Shown: positions 35,874 through 46,658 of the stretch, one piece after another
Layout of the letters: each line of letters opens with the position of its first letter
How positions within the stretch are numbered: position 1 is the first letter of the stretch
DNA from: Isoetes taiwanensis
Lineage: Eukaryota > Streptophyta > Lycopodiopsida > Isoetales > Isoetaceae
NCBI GenBank assembly: GCA_021234155.1
Contig: JAJEKV010000004.1
Span: 28,481,698-28,545,697, forward strand
Direction of reading: 5' to 3'
DNA length: 64,000 nt
Translations under genes and position numbers: made by a program
Notes under the pieces: generated by a model
Told to the model about the DNA's origin: nothing
Database searches by the model: none
The model's input: only the letters and a program-made list of their open reading frames with translations

Positions 35874-36290
35874 CCCAAAAGCGTACAAATGCTCAGGTCA
35901 ACCACATGGAAGGTCCATTGCTACATGAAAATGAAGAGGTCAAGCATAATTAGGTTTGCTTGAATGTGTTTTATAAATTCTGGCACTTTTGCTTATACTT
36001 TTATTTTTGTGTCAGCTGCCATTATCAGAAGCCAGGGTTAATCGTGTGGAAGACCCATTGCCACATGAAAATCAAGAAGCCAAGCATACTCAGGTTTGCT
36101 TAAATTTTGTATTTTAGAGATTCTGGCACTTTTGCTTATATTTCTATCTTTGTGTCAGTTGCCATTATCAGAAGCCAAGGTCAATCATGTGGAAGGCCCA
36201 TTGTTACATGAAAATCAAGAAGACGAGCACTATAAATTCTGGCACTTTTGCTTAACTTTTGTGTCAGCTGCCATTATCAGAAGCCAGATG
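35874..36290 (+). repeat. Tandemly duplicated exon/intron array
   Basis: Exon 36016-36093 (78 nt, 26 codons, phase 0, starting LPLSEARVNRVEDPL) with its about 65-nt intron is repeated: a related exon ends at 35953, another runs 36159-36230 (its 3' end and donor deleted), and a fourth starts at 36268. Acceptors all read GTGTCAG and donors GTTTGCTT. Because units are phase 0 and a multiple of three, copy number can change without shifting the frame. Confidence 0.85.
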
Positions 36291-37237
36291 TGATCAGTCA
36301 AATGAACTCACAGATGTTGCACTAAAGCAAACTAATGCATTCTCTGCTGAACAAGAGGTACTTGCAAATGGCAGTGGATGCACTAGTAACTTTGAGCCAT
36401 TCAATGTGAATCCCCAAGATCAAGCTGTATCATTTGACTCACAAGAAATGGCTAATGTGGGACTGTGCACAAATGAATCTCAGCTTGCAGCTGAGGCGAA
36501 TGCATTCTTATCAATGCATTCTTATCAAGTTCTGACCCTGCAAATAATCTCCAGTTTGATGAAGATATTCGTAATTTTTCTGATGGGCTATTCTGTATCT
36601 GTGATGCTTTGGAAGGATATCAGCTCATGAAATGGTGGATATCAGAAATAAATATGAATGGTTTTTCTAAATTCTGCAGAAAATTGTCCGCATTTTGATA
36701 TCTTTTGAATTGGTGTAGGCACATGCGTATTCATGGTCTATTAGTATATAAGACACTGCTCTGTGAAACGTTGCAGATCTTTCTACAGATGGAAGATGGT
36801 GTTGGGTAATGTTTTGGGTGGTCCCAAAAATGACCAGCACTAAGGCAATAAGATGGAATGTGCTTAAGAAGTGGTTGTCTGCAGTTTGCCCTTCTTCTGA
36901 GAGCCAGCCAGCCCAAACCCCCAAAGTCAAACAGAATTTTTTTGCTGCAAGTTTGCTGTGCATATAGAAAAGGCCTACGACATGGTCTGCTACATGGTTT
37001 GAATGCATTTTATTATATTTAAGTAAGTAAATGCCCCTTTCTAACTGATCTTTGGGTGCTTCAAATGTATCCCAAAACCTTTGGGAGCTTGAACTGACAA
37101 TAAAGTAAAGGTTTCGATTATTTCTCATGGAGAAGCCATTGATATGTTCTTTGGGTTGGACAACAAGTAAGATTCTATACTGATGTTCATATTCTAGCCT
37201 GATTGTTTGTTTGTTGATAACTCCGTTTTGTAGTGCA

Positions 37238-38222
37238 GGGATGTGTTATCATCCAAGGATAGGGTCTGCGACATTTTTAATTCATTACAAGATTCTCTAG
37301 GGGCTTCATATGAGTTGGCAGAACCTGGCCCAGAATGTGGTGGCTTGAGTTGCACGTCAGTAATGCTTCTGTCACCACATGGTGCTGAGTGTCCATTTTC
37401 TGGTTTGGAGTCCGTATTACAGTTGGATTTAGATAGTACAACAAAAGTGACAATTGATAACTTGCTAAGCCCTGCACATACGCTGCTCCAGATTCCTTGC
37501 AAGGATCGCAAGGGTTTACCATATGATGCTTTGAGTACTTTGAAAAGACTTTAATATGAGGGTGAGCTATGAAACTTTCCCTAGTTTGTCTTGTTACTTT
37601 ATGGTTTCAAACAAGTTTCGCCAGATCTATTAAGGTGATTTGTTTGTTTAATAAAGCCAGTTGCAGGTAAAGCCATTGTTATATTTTATTCTCAGTACAG
37701 GAGAGCGATTTTCTAATTTTCTAAACAAGAGATATATTGTCTTTGCAATGGCTGTACTTCTGTTTATTTTCCTGTTATTTAAGTAATATGAGTAGAGATA
37801 CTAACTTTTCGGCCTTGCTGAACTGTTTGTGACTTGGATTTTTTGTTTTCAATCAATCGTTATAGTTTTCAAATGGTTTTGCATTTTTACCGAGGGCTTT
37901 TATGCTAACTGAGCCATCAATTTCATACTTAGGTTGCATATGGTCGCCTCTCTCTATCTACAGTTGGAACAGGCCGGGGTGAGATTGATCTTTTTATAAC
38001 ACAAGCAGATGGCAGGAAAGCGGTGGATCCAGAAAAACAAAACTTACTTTGTTCATGGATGACAAAAGAAATAGATTGCCCGCTCCGTGTTGTGGTCGTT
38101 TATAGGGGGCCTCATCCTAAGCTTCCTGTTGCGACCCCTATAGAATTCTGCGGGAGAGGGCGGCCTCGAGTTTTGTATGATGTATCTTTTGCACTTGAGA
38201 TGCTTCATATTTGCATTTTTCA
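37238..38222 (+). pseudogene. ACT-domain (ACR9/ACR10-like) protein gene fragment
   Basis: Two exons remain. The first (about 37238-37560) reads LSSKDRVCDIFNSLQ, ELAEPGPECGG, then SPAHTLLQIPCKDRKGL, the start of an ACT domain; an extra A near the end shifts the frame just before a GT donor. The second (37933-38222) is open throughout (VAYGRLSLSTVG, GEIDLFITQADGRKAVDP, CPLRVVVVYRGP, GRGRPRVLYDVSFAL, CIFQ) and ends at CAG/GTGAGA. Order and content match the second and third ACT units of plant ACR9/10-type proteins, which are thought to bind amino acids such as glutamine. The last exons are missing, replaced from 38240 by the second BOU segment. Confidence 0.8.
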
Positions 38223-38239
38223 GGTGAGATGTTCTTATT

Positions 38240-39224
38240 AGAGTAAACCTTACGGAATGCATCAATGGTGCCACTATACTTGGGACTCCTATAATCATCT
38301 ATTTGAATGACACTCTTGATGACATCAGTAGGATAAAGAACGTAGCACCAGCAATGCCACCAGCAGTAAGGAGAGAGCCTCTACCGAGTTGAGAAGTATC
38401 TCGATCTCGAGCGATCAATTGCTTAACAGCTTCGTAGGTGCCAAACATGGCAGCATTGCCAGGGACTTCACGAAGGAGGGTGGGGGTGAGGCCTATAAAA
38501 AGGCCTAAGGGTGCTTTCCCATGGGCAGAAAACCTCCAGGTTTACTGAAGGTCTGGCCTGCTATTCGGATGTTCCCATGAGGTAAGAACATCCGTGGCTG
38601 AGGTTAAGAACCTCATTTGGAAAGTAATCCTGAGGATTACTTTTGGACCTGGATTAGACCTCATCCAGGTCCGTCCGTCCATGGGAAAGCACCCTAAGAG
38701 ACCCCCTTCAGAGCGAAGGACATGTCTAGCAACATCAATGGGACCGTTATATTTGGTCATGGGAATGGATTGGACCGGGGCACCAAGCGGTGGCCAGGAT
38801 TGGGGTTTGGCCATGGCCAAGGCACTCTGAGCTTGGAGTCAACACTTGACGAGTTCAGTGTAACGAAGGAAACTGCAACGCCTGCTTCAGCGCCGCAGAT
38901 CATCTGCTGGCCTGTGGAAAGGGCCTCTCCTGAATTGGTCCTAAGCAGAGCTTCCATTTGGCCCCTTGCTGTGAACAGAACTGCGTTGAACACTGCCACT
39001 GTCGCTAGCGGAGCTCCCATTCCTTTGTACAGCCCTTGCGGGCCTTCTGCAGCCACGGTTTTCTTCACCGCATCTATTGCTCCCATATACATTGGCGCTT
39101 GCCCTGGTGCTGGTAATGGCTGGCTCTGTAGCTTCACCTTTATCGTGTCAAATGGATGCCCTACTAGCAGCTGCGCTACCCCTGCTAGCGTTCCTGAGGT
39201 TAGATCCTTTGCCACATCTCCCAT
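38240..39224 (-). pseudogene. BOU-like mitochondrial carrier, second copy, broken
   Basis: The 5' half is open from an ATG at 39224 for about 130 codons, nearly identical to the gene at 31459-32388 and with the PFDTIK signature. It then loses frame around the second signature (near 38860), carries a MITE insertion (38509-38694), a small deletion near 38335, and stops short of the last about 37 codons because the duplication begins inside the gene. It lacks the complete second and third carrier repeats, so it is not a transporter. Confidence 0.92.
38509..38694. mobile_element. Tourist-like MITE (PIF/Harbinger type), 186 bp
   Basis: Perfect 16-bp TIR GGGTGCTTTCCCATGG at both ends and TSD TAA (38506-38508 and 38695-38697), fitting the TWA target of PIF/Harbinger. 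The BOU copy at 31841-31860 lacks it, giving an empty site. No coding capacity. Confidence 0.92.
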
Positions 39225-39939
39225 TTTGCTCTCCGTGGATGATAAAAATACCTTCCTTCTCTTCTTCTTTCTGTCTGATTATGACTAAGATCTGATCTGA
39301 TTCTGAAAGAAGAAACATGCAGTTCTTTATCCAGATCTTTCAGATCTTTCCTTGCTTGTCCCACAACCTCCTATTATCATCCTCGCCCAATTCAACATTC
39401 TACTTTATTGATTGGCCACACTCTCTGGATTCAGATCCCCATTCAAGAATTAGAATGTATCCTGCTTCATTTGAGCAACAACTATATAAGTAACTTGTTT
39501 ATTCTGATTCTAGGCCACCAGAACCTTACCCTTTGAAGATCTAAAACGGACCTCATAATACTTGAATGCTTAGGGGTCACTTATTCAAGGCGAAAAAAGC
39601 TTTGGCCATTCAGCGCGCTATTTGCCTACTTCCTCTTGTTGTGGAAGTGGTTGGGCCTTTTATGTATCTTTGTCCAACAATGCCTAGTAGGTGGGCCATT
39701 TTATAAGTCAGTTTCATATGAATCACAAAAATAGATATGCTCTTTTTGCGACATCAAAAAATGGGGTAGTCTTAGCTTTTAGCACGAGGACTTGTGTGGA
39801 TCTGCTTGGAGTCTCAATGATCGTAGATTCGGGCAAAGCATAACACAAGTCTTAAAAGAACGTATCTTGCACGCAAAAGTTTATTTTCTTGATTCTCTTC
39901 TATGCACCGGGTATTTTAAGAATCTTCATATTTAGTTTA

Positions 39940-42900
39940 GGGAAAATTTTAAAAATGCCCTTAAATTTTGGGTTATTTGCAAAAATGCCCCAAGTTTTTC
40001 AAAAATTAAACTTTGCCCCTACGTTTTGCCGTAACATACAAGAAATTACAGAAACAACAAGAACGAATGAATTTTGGGGCTTTACATTCCTTGCAACAAG
40101 AACACAGCGAACCCTACAACAAGAACACAAAGATCCTGTCTCCACGAGGAACCCTTATCCTTTCTTCAGGTTTTCTAGTAGCTCCTTTAATCTTAGATTG
40201 CATTGCAGCAGGCTTTGAGCTTATAGGGTTACTGGAAAATTTGTAGCTTCTAACTTGTACTGCACACCTGTTATTGGAAAATCACATCATGCAACAATCG
40301 AAACATATTCCTATTTCTAAAAGCAACAGAGAAACATATTTCTATTAACATGAACTGTTTTGTAAAAATCAACTATGTGAACATGGTCTGTTGCTTGCCA
40401 AATTGTCAACAAATATGAATGGACTAGGATCCCTCTCTGTGTCAATATGCTCCATGATTGAATGGTTCTGCATCATTCAATCAATAAACCGTGCCCTTTT
40501 CTGTCAACATAAAAAATTTGAATGAAATGTTTTATATTAGCAGAACTATTGAAGATGTTACCTTGCTGACGATGAATATGAGTAGCTCAAAGCCTAAACA
40601 GGTTCTCCATACAGGAAAATAGACCCCCTGCTATTGGCTTCAATTGCCATCTGAGATTTAAAAAAAGATTAGATCAAACATGTTGATACAACAGTATATA
40701 AACATTATGACAATAACAACATGTACATGGAACATGAACATAACTGCCATGATTTTTTGTAACAACAGTACTTACTTGGAACATGAACATAAATGCCATG
40801 ACAATAACCTGAGCGCTGATGTATAGCCAGCACTGAGATAATATCAAAACCCTTACATCAATGTGATTAGTTTAAGAACAGGTCCGTATTTTGAGGTCTG
40901 CAGGACAGGGAAAAAAAGTGCCATTTTGAGTTATATCATTCCAAAGCTTCATTCCATAATGCACTTAAAGGAAGCAAATCCATGAGTTATTAAATGCTCA
41001 AACTAATTTGAAACGAATGTTATAATTTGAAATGAATAGTCTCAAACTACTCCGGGCAAAATGGCACCCTCATAAGCATCACACCATGATTTTAAAGAAT
41101 AACCCGTGTTAGCAAACTCTTGTGGGTTTTTCTTCAACCATAATATTGCTCCTATTGCATGAGCACAAGGAATTCCCCTATGCTACCAAGAACAACAAGT
41201 GCATGTCTGGTTTTCTAAATCCACAACTCGTCTATGCTCCGGTGTGATCACTTCAAATACAATGCCATTTGATGGCATAATTATATACTGCCTGGCACGA
41301 TTCACTACTTCAGCTATGTGCTTCTCTTCCTCAGGTACCAACCTCAGAGAAGCATTTTGTCATGCATTATACCATTCTCGTCTAGCTTCATTCCCCCTTC
41401 TGTGAAACCTGTCCATCAATGCATGCCTAATATCTATAAGCGTTGCAATGATGGATTTTTCTCTTGCATCAAGTAGAAGCGAATTCAGCGATTCTGCTAT
41501 GTTTGATGTGAGATGGCCAAAACGTTGACCAAGAAAGTATGCAGTAGCCCATGTACTAGGTGGAGCAGCTTGCATTAACCAATCTGTTGCATCATTATTA
41601 ACTCTTCTCATATTACAAACCTGCTCATCATATTCTGTAACAGTGTTGGCTCTAGCTGTCTCCCAGAAAAAGTGTAGGAACTCTGCATTGTTGCATTTCT
41701 TTTTCAAGTTTTCATGCAATAAGCATATGCATTGTTAGGAAAAACAACAAATAGTGCCTCCTGCAATCCCTTATTTCTGTCTGACACAAATGTAAGATTA
41801 GGATGTACTTCCAGGCAGGCTCGTAATTGCATCAAAAACTAAGTCCAGTTCTCTGTATTCTCGTTATCAATAACTCCAAATGCAATGGGATAAAGACCAC
41901 CTGTGGCATCAATTCTTATAACACAAATTAAGTGACCAAGATATTTACCTGTCGAAAAGGTGGCATCCAATCCCAAAAACGGTCTGCAACGCGAAAACCC
42001 AGTTAAAATAAGCAACAAACACTCTATAGAAATGCCCATCAATCTCTTCAAGTATTGTTTTACTTCCTGGATTAGTTTCTAATAATTTCTGACAAAACGC
42101 ACGAAGCTTTCTATATGCTCTCTTGTGATCTCCATTAATTGCGTTCATTGCTATCTCTTTTGCCCTGTAAGCCACATTGTATGTAATAGTTACACCAGCT
42201 TCTCTTCGAAAATCATCTATTAGCTCTGCTGGTTTATAATGCGGATGCTCCCTCAACTTCTCTTGATATGTGCTCGCCAACCAGCTTGCAGAATCATCCA
42301 TGTTGCCTAATTGCTGGACACCACCACAAGTATGTTCTCCTACATCTCGAATCTCACATCTCGGTCCATAACCAATTAAAGAAGAATATAAATGCCATGC
42401 ACAATCTTATTGTGTGCATTTCACTCTGTATCTTGATTTATCAGACTTAATGACTTTAATTTCAGCGAAAGTTGCAATAGCTTCTGCCCGAACTGCATTT
42501 TTTACATCCGCCATTGAATCAAACTGTTTTCCTTTACTCAATTCCATGTTATACAAAGGCAATTCATACAGCATTGAAGACATTCTGACTAGAAGCAAGA
42601 AAAGGACGAAAGGAAAAGAAATCACATGCATACATACCTGTTCAATGCAAAACAAATCCTGATGTTTAATGCTAATGTTGTTTGAAGCTGCAAAAACTGT
42701 TGATTGAACGGAATTGCTAAAAACATGGACAAAACTGCTGAAGATCTGACTGAAAGATTGATGCCGAAATAAGGTCATATTTGATGCCAAAATGAGGAGA
42801 GTTATGCCGAATTCAAGTTTTTCTTTGCCGAAAAGCACTTCCCGCGAACAAAATAGCCGTTCTCATTCTTCTTGTATTTTACGGCAAAAAGTAGGGGCAA

Positions 42901-42974
42901 AGTTATAATTTTTGAAAAACTTGGGGCATTTTCGCAAATATCCCAAACTATAAGGGTATGTTTAAAATTTTCCC
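39940..42974. mobile_element. Mutator-like element (MULE), complete, 3.0 kb
   Basis: Long TIRs of about 105 bp (39940-40045 and 42868-42974; both start GGGAAAATTTTAAA and share CCCCAAGTTTTTCAAAAA) flanked by an exact 9-bp TSD TTTAGTTTA (39931-39939 and 42975-42983). The paralogous BOU segment has the single uninterrupted TTTAGTTTA at 33072-33080, so the insertion is resolved to the base. It carries a broken transposase on the minus strand. Confidence 0.97.
41040..42590 (-). pseudogene. MULE transposase (MuDR-type), broken
   Basis: In order on the minus strand: an N-terminal MuDR domain (LPLYNMELSKGKQFDSM, CAWHLY), a conserved spacer (DDFRREAGVTITYNVAYRAK), the catalytic core with GLDATF, IAFGVIDNEN, then FVSDRNKGLQEA, FFWETARANT and NIAESLNSLL, and a SWIM zinc finger near 41150-41215 (CTC..GIPCAHAI). 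These are the MULE DDE domain and DNA-binding parts. An in-frame stop just after ENTENWT (about 41850), a shift near 41735 and another break between the N-terminal and core frames make it inactive. Lesions are few, so the source element may be recent. Confidence 0.9.
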
Positions 42975-43339
42975 TTTAGTTTATGTTTTATTCATAATCT
43001 ATTTATAGTTGCTGCGAAATCATATTTTGAATGAATGCTACGCCGTCTTTCATTGTCCATCATTTATCACGAATATATTAGCTTATGTTGCTAAAGAGTT
43101 ATCAGTTCAAAACATTGCCAATTCTTCCATTTCCTTGATCTGAATGCTTTAGGTTAGTGCTTATGGTGCGCTACACTGGTGGAACAGTATTACTTAAGGA
43201 AATACTGGTAAAGTGAGGAATCAAATTCTTTTGATCCAGCCATTATCATGATCCCTTTTATAAATGCAATGTATCTTCTATGTTATCTTGCACTACATGT
43301 ATTCCCACTTCTCTCCCTCAACTTCCATTTCATGGGCTT

Positions 43340-45920
43340 TTTCTTTTGGAAGCAACGACAAAATATATTCTTTCTTTGCAGTCTTTCTCAATCAAAGCTA
43401 ACGTTTCAACAAGCTTTCTTTCATTCCTGCCTAAGTTCAACTCACTTGTTAACTTCCCCACCTGACTAATGTAACCCTAATTTCACTTTCTTCTTATCTC
43501 ATGTATGTCAAGCAACTCTTTTGCACGCTTCCATTTATGCCATCCTCGTCCTCATTATTGATTCAATCCACTGTGGCTTCATCTCTGTTGACCCATGATT
43601 ATCCAACAAGTCAAACAATAATCCAATAGCTCATGTCTTTGACATGAATAAAATATTTTGATGTTTTGTACCTTAATTATACTCAATCTAGCATCCTTGT
43701 GGGCCAAATTTCCTCCGCTAAATCCTGTTGCATCGTTTTGCATTTTATTTCTTCTCTCCCTCTTTGCACAATGAAAGAGGTATCTTTGTCTCCATATCAA
43801 GAATTGGCAACGTTTACTAACACCCATTGACATATATATGTGTATATTAGTTATTTAAGATGGTGCTAAATTGACTTATCATGAAACGTAAGACACCTTG
43901 GCAGCAACCTAAATTTAAAATGGGTACATGATCCAAAATCTCAACCACCCAAGCAAACACCAAACCTCCAAGTCACCCCGTTTGCCCTAAGGGCAACCCT
44001 TTAACGCAAACATTCAATGCCATGCTCTCTTTAATACCATTAAGTTGATTGTCCTCTGGGCCCCGTCATTTAACATCAAATAACATAGCTCTTTCTTCAT
44101 TATCTGAATTTATGGAACATGATATCTCATTGGTACCATCCAGCACCTTCAAACCACTTTACATTCTAGACTGTATATTTAGATAAGTTTCAACATGCCT
44201 TCACTATTGCAGTTTGACTATCAAGCTCTTCTCATGCTATAGCAAACTTTGAAAGGATTGATCATTACTTCTTTATTTTTTTTATATTGCTCACAACCTC
44301 TAACACTGCTATTCTAAACTATAAAGATCATTCATTGTTCTCACTCACCCGCTGTTCTATGTATCCGCTCCTGGATAACTTACTTGGATGTCAAGCCTCA
44401 GGTTTTGAACCGGGGGCTACGCACGAAGGTAGTTTGGATACATCATCATACCTTCTCGGAATACCATTTCTTACCATTTTTTGCTGCCGATATCATGTCC
44501 AAGTAGGATACAAGGTAGATGGTAATTTTCCTCAACGGTTCTACAAATTACGAAAACCCAGGTGATTCCCTTCCCTTATCCTTCATCCATTTTCACAGCT
44601 TCCCCATTCTTGACAGCTGGGCTGGCCATTAGATTGGATGCATAAAAACGATTTGAAAAGGGTAAAATTTCAAAATTTCAAAATTTATAGAATGTGATCT
44701 TATTAAGCATTTCCGCTGTAGAACCAATTGCCGGTATGACTAAGACAAGGGACCTTCTAAAGCTAGTGTTCTATCTGATTTATCCTAAATGGGAAAATGA
44801 TGTTTTAGCAGTACATAGATATGCGTCAATTCTTTTATGTAATTTGTGTAAAGCTCTACTTTCTCATGTATGCAGCCATGCTAGAATGGCTTTACCCAAT
44901 GCATAGGCTGCATTTAAAAACTTCATAAAGTGCGGCCTGCTTCTGTTTCATCTGGTCTTTTATAGCTGTTTTATTGAGGTAAGAATCTAGCCATTTGGCT
45001 TAATGCAACTACTACAACAAAATAAGTCCAATATAACAGTCAATAGTGTGTTTCTCAAGATAAATATGCTCCATTAGAATCTTAATATGACTAACATACA
45101 TTTTCTTGAATGGCTGCAATGTTTGGAGCCTCAAAAGAGTTTCACATTTGTGTATAGGCATTATAAAACCCAAGCAGAAATTTCTGTTGCTAGCTCTTCA
45201 ACACTGCGTAGTTTATGAGAAACAAGCAGGCTACTTTATTACCCTTGGCAAGCCATAGCTTCTAATCTTTGATGTACTAATCTTTGATGTACAACATTGA
45301 GACTTGGTTTTCCTCGACTATTTGCACTGAAATACCCTTGGTGCAACTTTATCCTTTTTGAGAATTTCATATTTGGCCAGGCATGGCGACATGGGGTATT
45401 TCTCTTGGTAACTAAAAGAAAACACATACTTACTGTAAGCAAGAAAGAGCTCCACATATACTGTTTTATTCAATTTGACACCTTCTTCCTTCATCCTCTT
45501 GTCAAACATGAGTGTTGAATGTGCTTGATCACCCATGTACATCAATCCAACAACTGCTCCAAAGATGAATATACGTCCGCCATTGCAAATATCTATAGAC
45601 AAGCTACAAATCAGTTAAATAAATAGTTTGAATCGAAATTATACCCCCACCTAGAGTACAGAACACAAAACCAAGATCACATTTTTCGCAAGTCGTCCAT
45701 ACCTTGTGCCCCTCTTCTGAGCCACCAACACCGGAGGTTTTCCGATCGCATCCGGTTTGCCAATTTAAAACGGTGCTACATCGCTCGATCTCCAATAGGA
45801 GCGATGGGCAGAATGACTGGCTACAACCAGCTTAGGCCAGTCATGTAGAATATCTGCGAATATCCTGGAACATACCTGGCATCATTCTCACATAAGCAAG
45901 GGCTTGCCCTTAAGGGCAAC
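43340..45920. other. No assigned gene
   Basis: No motif recognised. The minus-strand frames 45318-45602 and 45604-45795 look like shadows or a hydrophobic unknown (GAVVGLMYMGD). A palindrome GCCCTTAAGGGC lies at about 45907, near the start of the HUH element copy 2. Confidence 0.5.
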
Positions 45921-45924
45921 CCGA

Positions 45925-46658
45925 AAAACATTGTCACATGAAATATATTATTGGACCGTCTAACTTCCTCGCACCATTTATCTCTACATATATAAAGGGG
46001 TTTAATGTTTTTTTTTTCCTTAATATTTCCGCGCCGCAATCTAATTTCATGTTTAGACGCCATGTATATTTTAGTTTGACAATCTTGTCCTCTGACACCT
46101 AGCTATGGCGATGGCAGGCATGCTTGGACTCGGCTCAGGCTCTGGCGCTTTACCCTTTAACGTGGCTAGAGGCAGTAGAAGCAGATCGCTGGAGCAGATA
46201 TGTCGTAAAAAAGCAGTGAAGATCGGCTTGAAGCAGTTCTTCTTGAAGCTAAATTCGTCCAGGGAAAAAAATCAGCCAATGTAAATTGATATTCAAGTAC
46301 GGGTCTTGGATCTATCCTCTGTTCTTAAGGTATTAAAATGCAATCTACCTACATTAGCTAAATTAGACCTTGATACGTGCTGACAATTTAATCGTTTAGG
46401 GTCTGTTCTGCCATAGCTAGAAGCTCCAATCTGGACCACTAGAATGTGTTTGAGCCATGCAGAAAACACTTACGAAAATGATGTCGGCATTGCGTTTGCA
46501 CAATAGTAGGTACGCATGTGTTCTCTACTTTCTTCAAAATTTGAAAGGGATGATTTTGTTAAAATAGAGCATTTTCCATCTAAATTTGCAATACTCACTG
46601 TTAACATCCCCCAATGGCTCATAGCTACTTCTTTGGCACTTCAAACTAGAACAGAGTT
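45925..46658 (+). mobile_element. HUH-endonuclease element, copy 2, 5' part
   Basis: Matches copy 1 from about 22800 down to 22121 in inverse orientation. It includes the TATATAAA box, a short first exon-like frame opening MAMAGMLG (about 46105) with later RGSRSRSLEQICRKK and a donor-like GTAAAT, and a second exon-like piece (MQKTLTKMMSALRLHNSR, donor GTACGC, about 46457-46510). It stops at GAGTT (46654-46658), where the LTR array is inserted; the rest resumes at 61841. Confidence 0.75.
46654..46658 (+). repeat. Left TSD of the LTR array
   Basis: GAGTT here and AAGTT at 61840-61844 flank the array (AGTT exact, first base changed). Removing 46659-61839 plus one copy restores continuous HUH-element sequence matching copy 1 around 22121. 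Confidence 0.85.

Larger units (their letters stand above)
33577..36690 (+). pseudogene. SOG1-like NAC-domain transcription factor gene, broken
   Basis: Exon-like pieces of a plant SUPPRESSOR OF GAMMA RESPONSE 1-type NAC gene, in order: an N-terminal piece (about 33577-33712, FWIVDV..CLHVI, with a stop); 34411-34595 after a CACAG acceptor ([21 protein letters not shown], shift, DGICYTHPEKLP, GT donor); 34796-35189 (ANAYTTGT.., ETRWHKTGKT, VVVENGIQYGY, WVMHQYHID). It is then split by a hAT insertion, followed by a tandem exon array (35874-36290) and a C-terminal acidic region to about 36690. In this family the protein is the DNA-damage response regulator. Several frameshifts and stops, a 14-nt duplication at 36499-36526 and the transposon rule out a working product unless a complete copy lies elsewhere. 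Confidence 0.8.
38240..43339. repeat. Segmental duplication, second copy with two transposon insertions
   Basis: Direct repeat of 31572-33440, enlarged by a 186-bp MITE and a 3.0-kb MULE. It abuts the truncated ACR-like exon on the left. On the right, similarity ends at CATGGGCTTTTT, after which the copies differ. Confidence 0.9.

Noticed and set aside
38722-39288. 188-aa plus-strand frame over the second BOU copy
   Set aside because: Antisense shadow of the BOU pseudogene.
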